Shown one piece after another: positions 57,825 through 64,000 of a DNA stretch of 64,000 nucleotides. The position numbers and the translations under genes are program-made. Below the pieces are notes generated by a model, which saw only the letters and a program-made list of their open reading frames with translations, was not told the origin of the DNA and did not search any database. Each line of letters opens with the position of its first letter. The stretch's first letter is position 1. The DNA is from Kitagawia praeruptora (Eukaryota; Streptophyta; Magnoliopsida; Apiales; Apiaceae), in contig CM075345.1 of assembly GCA_037693485.1 (NCBI GenBank), positions 84,512,001 to 84,576,000 of the forward strand, written 5' to 3'.

Positions 57825-57940
57825 TTTATCATTTCGCAACGCATGACAGAAACTTTCAAAGTTACTGTCATGAGAAGGTACTATCATTAGAAGGTACTAT
57901 TATGAGAGGTTACTGTATTAAGTGCTACTTGTTCAGATAG

Positions 57941-58150
57941 CATGTTTGCTATGACTATGCTAAAATGATTTATTATTTTAGATATCATGTTTGCTATGAC
58001 TATGCTAAAATGACTTATCATTTTAGATATCATGTTTGCCATGACTATGCTAAAATGATTTATTATTTTAGATATCATGTTTGCTATGACTATGCTAAAA
58101 TGACTTATCTTTTTTAGATATCATGTTTGCTATGACTATGCTAAAATGGT
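57941..58150. repeat. 45-bp tandem repeat, five copies, between pol and the env-position ORF
   Basis: CATGTTTGCTATGACTATGC starts at 57941, 57986, 58031, 58076 and 58122 (periods 45, 45, 45, 46), with TTAGATAT before the next unit. Single-base differences mark alternate units (GATTTATTA / GACTTATCA). Confidence 0.9.
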
Positions 58151-58437
58151 TTTACATGTCTGTCCTAATGTGGTAATAAGTAGTCAAGTATCATTAACTT
58201 AATTTGTGTGTAGTTAGAATCAGTCCCTATGTGATAAGATAGATAAGGCAGGAAAAATGAGAGTCGACTTTCTCTCTACCTACTCTCTAACCTCTCTCTA
58301 AAAAAAACCCTATCTAGACGCCACTTAATCCAGCCTAATCTAAACAATTTCATTCATCAGATCTATACGTTTCCTTCATTAATCCATCTATCCTCTCTTA
58401 TCTCTCACCTAAAACACCAAATTTCTTATATCTATCA

Positions 58438-59823
58438 ATGGGTTCTATTTCTGCGTTTCTTTCTTCTGTGCGAAGATTGAATGGGCTTTCGGAGTTCACT
58501 TTTGTGGATCTTAAAGATGGTCTTATGTCCAAGCCTTTTAAGGAGAGGGATTTCTCTGTGCTGCAAGCACGATTTGCACTGATGGGAGTAGTTGTCTCTT
58601 TTACTCCCGAGGATGAAGTTAGGGCTCTTTACCCTAGCTTTGTTTGTGTAGTTGAAGATTATCATCTGGGTTTTGAATCGTATAGGCGAGTGTTGTCTTG
58701 TGGATTTCATTTAGACTCATCCATGTTTGTCCTAAGGAGCGTCACCGCACCTGTTTGGGGTCCTGCTTTCAAAACCCATAACTTGAAATGTGTGTTTCCT
58801 ACCTGTATTGAGACCATGGTGAACTCCATCGATGTGAGGGAGTCTGTCTTTAGCGATTTAGATGTGGTTTTCGCAGCCAAGATACAGAGAACCGTAGGGG
58901 AGGGAAGCTGCGGCTTTGTTACTAAGGGGATTGGGACTTGTTCCCTCAAAGATGTATTGAATTACTTGTTGATTTACTCATTCCGTCTTCTGGGGATGAT
59001 GGGTCACCCTACATGGGTGGGCTCTTGTAGTAAGAACGTCGGGAAAGATGAGGGATGCAAGCTGGAAGGTCCAAGCTCGAATGCACTCCAACTGTTTGGT
59101 CATTTGTCAGAATACAATTTGTTGTTCAAAAAGAATTGTGGTCTTGGTAGTACTCACATGATACTGGTATGCTCGAAGTTGAGGGAGGCTTTAATGGTTC
59201 CCTACAACTTACTTGTTGAGATAAGAAACCTGGAAGTGGCTTTGCACTTTTATGGGCATGTGTGTGCTGAGCTTCAAGCCATCTGGAGCTTAGTGTATGA
59301 GGAAACAGGTGGGTTTCAGGCTCGATCGGTCTCGGGTTGGGGTCGTCCTGAGCAGTCCCACTATGCTGACACTATTGTGTTTTGCAAGGTGCTCAATGGA
59401 TGCTGCACGAAGTTTAATGCTTATTTTCGAAATGTTACATGCGTTATGTCTGGAAACTTGATGATGGGTATCCAGAAGTGTGGAACATTGTGTATGTTTC
59501 CTGCTGATTTGCAACTTTGGTTTGACGATGATGCTGATGGGTCATCGCGATTTAGGATGGAGCACATCTTGGTGTTTGACTGGGGCTATGTTGATCAAGC
59601 CCTGATTTATCATGTTGTTAACTTCAAGTTGTTTGGAGTTAATTCGAAGTATGCTTGTCGCTGCAACTACCAAGTGCGCATGGTTATCTTGGTTAGATGT
59701 AATGATAAGGGATGTGGCATTAATGGGTTCAGATTGGCGCGGCCTGATGGAACTGGTTTATGGATCTTACAAGCGTTCCATCTTGCAAATGGTTGGAATG
59801 ATCACACTGCTAACAATGTGATG
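58438..59823 (+). CDS. ORF in envelope position of the Sirevirus-like element, cut by an LTR insertion
   Basis: ATG 58438 follows a CT/AT-rich leader (CTCTCTAACC ... ACCCTATCTA) and opens 462 native codons. The gypsy-type LTR starting at 59824 then interrupts, and the frame runs 10 LTR-derived codons to a stop at 59854-59856. The protein is Cys-rich, starts MGSISAFLSSVRRLNGLSEF, and has moderately hydrophobic stretches (DVLNYLLIYSFRLLGMMG, QVRMVILVRC) but no clear signal peptide or strong membrane span. I recognise no domain. Position, strand and leader match the extra ORF that many Sireviruses carry after pol, often called env-like. Function unknown. Alternatives are a captured host gene or an ORF of another element. 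Confidence 0.5.
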
Positions 59824-60842
59824 TGTTATGCCCAAAATTCGGTTCGGGTATTCTAAAATGGATTCGGGTCAGATACGGGTTCAATTTGGGGATTTTCAGG
59901 ATAAGTTAGGGTTTTGATAAGGATTTTCCAAAGGAGGACGCGCCCTCACCTCCCGTACGTGGAAGGCGCGCCCTGAGAGACATAAAAGCAGTCAAAAAGG
60001 ATGTTTGTTAGTTTTACAAGAAATTAGGCTGCGCCCTCTCCTTCCCTACAAGGAGGGCGCGCCCTTAGTGATAAAATTATGTTGAAGATTTCTACTAAAG
60101 CTGGTTTTCCAAGAGTTGTTGAAGAATTCCCTCCTGTCGTATCTCAGGAGGGGGATGTCCGTCGCAGAAGGCCTCCAGGGGTATGCCTAGATATAAGGAC
60201 CCATCTTAGACACAAAGGGCGCGCCCTAAGGTGGAAAGATGGGGACTTTCTGGTGTGTGCTTTGGGAGCTCTGTTCCTGTAGCCAATGGGCGCGCTCTCA
60301 TTGGGGAACTTTGGAGTAATCCTGCACTTTGCACCCAAAAGCTCTGGATCACCTGTCCTGCTATCTGGTGGGTGCTTCTCATTCGGGGGACAGGGATGCG
60401 TTCTGCACTTGGGGTAAACCACGGCTATACATGCATCCTTGAAATCAAGAAATAGCTGGTAGCGGATAGGACTAGTCCTCGACGGGGGAAGTTTCCTTAT
60501 CCGTGAAGTCTTGAGATCTTGGATGAGCCTTGGGCCTTTGTGGTTAGGCCTCATAGTAGAACATTCCGGAAGCTAGTTCGTCAATCCAAGCCCATTTGGG
60601 TTTCTTGCTCTCCAAGAACTACGTGGGCTTGATTCTCTATAAATATAGAGGTACGTAGGCAAATTGAGGGGGATGGAAGCGAAGAGCTCTACGAGCCACC
60701 ACCAAGAACCCTCTCAATCTCAGCCCCCAATTCATCACAATCACCACACTCCGGCGACTTTTCCGGCGAAGGGCCACCATCATAGATCTTGATTCCGGTG
60801 ACGTACCTCAAATTTTGTTGTTACCAAATTCCTCCGTCAACA
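59824..60842 (+). repeat. 5' LTR of the Tat-like element
   Basis: Starts TGTTATGCCCAAAATTCGG and ends CTCCGTCAACA, with inverted TGTT/AACA termini. Followed by AATTGGGCTAGAAGGAGG, resembling the Tat-type primer site. It contains the 12-bp palindrome AGGGCGCGCCCT at 60054-60065 and 60216-60227 plus variants, and one AGGCCTCCAGGGGT unit (60170-60183) related to the minisatellite at 62189. Confidence 0.65.
60638..60646 (+). promoter_or_regulatory. TATA box in the Tat-like LTR
   Basis: CTATAAATA lies about 200 bp before the LTR end, the usual position for the element's promoter. Confidence 0.6.
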
Positions 60843-60844
60843 AA

Positions 60845-60860
60845 TTGGGCTAGAAGGAGG
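60845..60860 (+). promoter_or_regulatory. Primer-binding site region of the Tat-like element
   Basis: TTGGGCTAGAAGGAGG resembles TTGGCGCTAGAAGGAGG of Tat-type elements with one or two changes. The donor tRNA is not assigned. Confidence 0.5.
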
Positions 60861-60954
60861 GGAGTCAATCAAGATCTTCATCTTAGGAGGGAAAGATGTC
60901 TCACAATTAAGGTGGAGGTTCTCATTAAGAAGATTATTACGATTCTGAAGATAA

Positions 60955-61318
60955 CTTGGGGGCAACCAAGCTCGTCACGAAGCTTCTGTTCCGGAGGAAA
61001 TTTCTGTTCCTCCGCACCACCATGGAACTTCAGCCATCACCGGCGGACAGCCGCCCGTTCCTATCAGTAAGGCGGCATCACTGGAGCAATTTAATCGTAT
61101 GGGAGATGCCATAAATAACTTCGGGTCAAGATTGAGTTTTGCGGAGAAAGTGCAAGAAAGTAGGAGAAAATCTCGGAGGATCCCACGAAATCATCGCCGA
61201 ACAAGGAAAGCCCTCCAAGTTAGGAAAGTTCTCGAAGTGGTTCTTGGATCCTCAAGAGAGGGCGCGCCCTCATCCCCACCGCTCTGGGCGCACCCTTAGT
61301 GAGATTCGATGTGATGAA
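60955..61318 (+). pseudogene. Gag-like segment A of the Tat-like element
   Basis: One frame reads GNQARHEASVPEEISVPPHH, then AASLEQFNRMGDAINNFGSR and LSFAEKVQESRRK. A shift into the next frame gives PQERARPHPHRSGRTLSEIR and CDEEK. The latter part resembles segment B at 63918-64000. The palindrome at 61259-61270 lies inside the coding-like stretch and supplies RARP codons. No intact long frame and no capsid core are visible. Confidence 0.4.
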
Positions 61319-63845
61319 GAAAAGATGGTTCTAAAGATGATTTTCACGCTGCTGTTGCAAAAAGACAGTTCCGGGTATTTTCAAGAATGGTGATTTCCGG
61401 TCAATGACGTCGAACTAGGTTTTCCATGGGGCGATTTCAAATATGATTCGAAGAAGGATGTTCCAGAGAAGAGACGCAATTATCGGGAACTCGTCCACCA
61501 TTAGGGCGCGCCCTCACCATCAGGATGTGCCCCCAAGGTAACCCTTGACTTGTTTTGTTGAGATTTTTGTTGTTTGTTTTTTGGACTTTTGTAGGAGAAT
61601 CCTCGAGTTAAAGATGGAATTAAAGATGGTGAGAGAGAATACCCAATAACCCTCAGGGCGCGCCCTGAGGGTGGTAGCCAAGGCTCAGATGATTTCCAAC
61701 TTTTAGGAAAATTCGATGGTTGAACACGTCCTCATCTCCAGGATGCATCCTCTAGAGAGGGTGGCTCCTCACCCATTTGGTGAAATCCAATGAATTAAGG
61801 AAAACCTCGCTACTATGAGGAGGAGCTTTGCTAGCTTGAAGGAACGTCTCGGAATAAGGCTCGGGAGCGAGGCCCCATGATCCACAGCGCGTGCCCCCTG
61901 ATTACAGGTCGAGGCCCCTTGGACATGAGCGAGCCTTCCACGGAGTGATAGTCCACAGCGCGCGCCCGCTGTTAATAACAGGTCGCGGCCCCTTGGATTC
62001 GAACAAACCTCATAATAAAGAGGGCTCGCCATCAGCATCTCTTATCAAGGGCGCACTACCAGGACGTGTTACAGGGAACACCCATGGAAGATGATATAGG
62101 AGAGAGCTACAAATGGTGAGTTTTGCTAATTCAAGCAGAACAGGCCTCAGAAGATTATTATGAAGCGCGCCTTCCCCTGACTGGGCGCGCCTCCAGGGGT
62201 TTACCTGATGAGAAGGCCTCCAGGGGTTTACCTGATGAGAAGGCCTCCAGGGGTTTACTTGATGAGAAGGCCTCCAGGGGTTTGCCTGATGAGAAGGCCT
62301 TCAGGGGTTTACCTGATGAGAAGGCCTACAGGGGTTTGCCTGGCCAAGAGAACGGAGAACACTTGGAATCGAGGCCCCGTGATCCACAGCGCGTGCCCCC
62401 TGATTACAGGTCGAGGCCCCTTGGACATGAGCGAGCCCTTCCTCAAGGTCGTGATCCACAGCGCGTGTCCCCTGGTTACAGGTCGAGGCCCCTTGGATAA
62501 GAGAGAGCCCGCTTTGAAGATCTCATTGGAAGATAATGAAGCCGAAGATGTAAGAATGACATTGTCTGGCCTAATCATCAAAGTGAGGAATAGCCCTCGA
62601 CGTATTGCTGAGGGCGCGCTCTCAAGAAAGGCCCTACAATCGTTCCCTTGATTTCTCATAGTACAACTGTTGGAAGATAGGGTTAGAATTCTCGAGGAAA
62701 ATCCTCCAACATAGGACGCGCCCTACATCAGGACTCCACTTCAAGGAAATGCACGACTTCAGGAAAATCCTCCAACATAGGACGCGCCCTCAAGGAACTC
62801 TCCCTTAGAGGACCTTTCTGGTTAGGGCGCGCCCTCAAAGAAAGATGCAAATTCTCAAGCGGATTCCAATATCTATGAGGGTAATTTACTACTTGAATTC
62901 CAGAAGGAAAGAAGCTGTTAAGTTGTGGCCCCACGAACCATAGAGTGTGCCCCCTGATCATCAGGTTGAGGCCCCAAGGTCGTGAGTGAACCTCTCTATG
63001 AAGAAACAATACTTTGTTACAGAGGACGCGCCCTCGTATCCACAATGACCTGAATGATAGGCATCAAGGCGCACCCTAACTTATCAACCTCATGTTGTGG
63101 CTTCGTCTACAAGTATGATCGCAACGATCCATGGAATATCTTTTGCTTGAAGAAAATTGGATTGATGTGCGGCCCCATGAATCTTAGAGTGTGCCCCCTG
63201 ATAGGTAGGTTGAGGCCCCAAGGTCATGAGTGAGCCCCTCTACACAAGAATGACTTTCATCCGGACTAGAAGAGACTTTGTCATTGCCCTCGTCCACATA
63301 GGGCGCGCCCTAAGCAATAGGGCGCGTCCTCAGCAACTCCAACGGCTCTCTCTTAAAAATTCCCCTGTTGGGATGCCTCTTTAAGAGACGCTTCTTTTAA
63401 GGAACGATATTCTGATGCTGGGAGGTAGTACTGATGCACCTCCCTAGCCTTACATATACATGTATTTCAAGACAATTTGTGTGAATAGTGGAATGCCTCC
63501 TTGTGAGATGCCTCTTCGTGAGATGCCCTTATTGGATGCCTCATAGTGAGATGCCTCTTTGAGAGATGTAATTCATAGGATGCCTTAGTTTGAGATGCCC
63601 CTTCATGGGATGAAATTTGAAGTAGCCCGTGACCGGAGAATGCACTCTTTCTACTAGAAGTTGATTGAAGTAGGGCAATGCCTGAATAGTAGACTACAAG
63701 GTAAATTAATTACCTCCTAGTCTAGGGGGGTAGTCCATGTACACTTTCCCTAGTCTTAGTTGAGTGAAATTTTTAACTTTTTCGAGAACACGCCCTAAAG
63801 GCAAAATAATATGCATGCGTGAAATTCGGAACAAAAATACAAGGC
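61319..63845. repeat. Repeat-filled leader with AGGGCGCGCCCT palindromes
   Basis: No protein-like frame is present. The region holds exact copies of the 12-bp palindrome at 61503, 61655, 62824 and 63300, and about ten near copies. It also holds six ~65-bp units of the form GAGGCCCC...ATCCACAGCGCGTGCCCCCTG...GAGGCCCCTTGG (near 61868, 61949, 62370, 62449, 62928, 63169), a 27-bp minisatellite, and a GAGATGCC-rich stretch (63490-63612). Confidence 0.7.
62189..62340. repeat. 27-bp minisatellite, 5.6 copies
   Basis: Units of GCCTCCAGGGGTTTACCTG plus ATGAGAAG start at 62189, 62216, 62243, 62270, 62297 and 62324. As 27 is divisible by three, all frames stay open and translate to repeated ASRGLPDEK. 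I regard that as repeat translation. Confidence 0.9.
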
Positions 63846-64000
63846 ATGTCCCCCACTATTATCGAAGAAAGAGTACCCTATGTTGAGCATCCTGATGAGG
63901 AATTCCGTAACCGTAGGATGCTTGCTATTCAAAAGAAGGCGCCCCCTCATCCACATCGTTCACAAAGCACCCGCAGTGAAATCCTAAGGGATGAAGAGAG
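63846..64000 (+). CDS. Gag-like segment B, possible gag start, open at window edge
   Basis: ATG 63846 begins MSPTIIEERVPYVEHPDEEF, continuing RNRRMLAIQKKAPPHPHRSQ and STRSEILRDEE, with no stop before the edge (51 complete codons). Its last part parallels segment A (HPHRS..(T)(R/L)SEI..DEE). Lying about 3 kb after the primer site, it may be the true gag start. No capsid motif is visible in this much sequence. Confidence 0.45.
   Translation, partial: MSPTIIEERVPYVEHPDEEFRNRRMLAIQKKAPPHPHRSQSTRSEILRDEE

Larger units (their letters stand above)
59824..64000 (+). mobile_element. Tat-like gypsy element, 5' part, running off the window
   Basis: Consists of a 1019-bp LTR, a primer-binding region, gag-like segments and a long repeat-filled leader. 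It is inserted in the env-position ORF. TGATG at 59819-59823 is the candidate left copy of a 5-bp target duplication, and the right copy would lie beyond the window. The composition is more GC-rich than its surroundings. Confidence 0.6.

Noticed and set aside
58435..58949. Minus-strand open frames under the env-position ORF
   Set aside because: Antisense shadows, short and without motifs, while the sense frame is 462 codons with a leader.
62189..62340. CRISPR-like array
   Set aside because: Units are contiguous with no spacers and the context is a plant retroelement.
62123..62651. Overlapping open frames with ASRGLPDEK-type repeats
   Set aside because: The 27-bp unit is a multiple of three and keeps all frames open. 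Two frames are open at once, so this is repeat translation.

Overview
The window looks like a piece of a large, repeat-rich plant nuclear chromosome, most likely eudicot. The evidence is plant-type Ty1/copia and Ty3/gypsy lineages, a plant LINE with RNase H, CACTA, hAT, Helitron, Emigrant and Stowaway-like DNA elements, and one AT-hook (AHL) regulator gene of land-plant type. Species cannot be fixed from sequence alone. I see no bacterial, organellar, rRNA or CRISPR content.

Layout. 1-9395: an internally deleted Athila-like gypsy element with its 3' LTR, interrupted by a 4.5-kb CACTA element (2630-7137, TSD TAC) that carries a kinesin-motor exon fragment. 9396-12507: small DNA elements, including a palindromic MITE set in (TA)n, a fold-back element filled with two minisatellites, and Helitron ends. 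12508-21121: a decayed copia element (RT/RNase H plus 3' LTR) split by a decayed Tekay/Del-like gypsy element. 21925-23510: minus-strand Tat-type gag and 5' LTR. 23879-24393: a hAT with perfect TSD. 25618-37965: a hAT-bounded block (TSD AGTAAATA) filled with an 8.7-kb LINE and two head-to-tail Helitrons. 38290-39714: the only convincing host gene, an AHL family regulator. 39908-50753: a dense bed of MITEs, Helitrons and hAT-like elements, several nested in each other. 50827-59823: a Sirevirus-like copia element with 5' LTR, gag, pol and a downstream envelope-position ORF. 59824-64000: a Tat-like gypsy element inserted in that ORF and running off the window.

Functionally, almost everything is selfish DNA at different stages of decay. 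Nonsense codons in the LTR elements are largely of the CAG/CAA/CGA to TAG/TAA/TGA type, consistent with silencing by cytosine methylation. The AHL gene has its own promoter, a probable 5'-UTR intron and an uninterrupted frame.

The most unusual structure is the leader of the last element. It holds about 3 kb of sequence studded with a 12-bp palindrome (AGGGCGCGCCCT, seven exact copies plus about 15 variants), a 27-bp minisatellite and a ~65-bp dispersed repeat, and it lies between two related gag-like segments. The other strong candidate for something undescribed is the LINE, which carries a third ORF between its RNase H and its poly(A) tail. That ORF has a second, degenerate RNase H-like domain and a C-terminal segment resembling helical repeats of ORF1.
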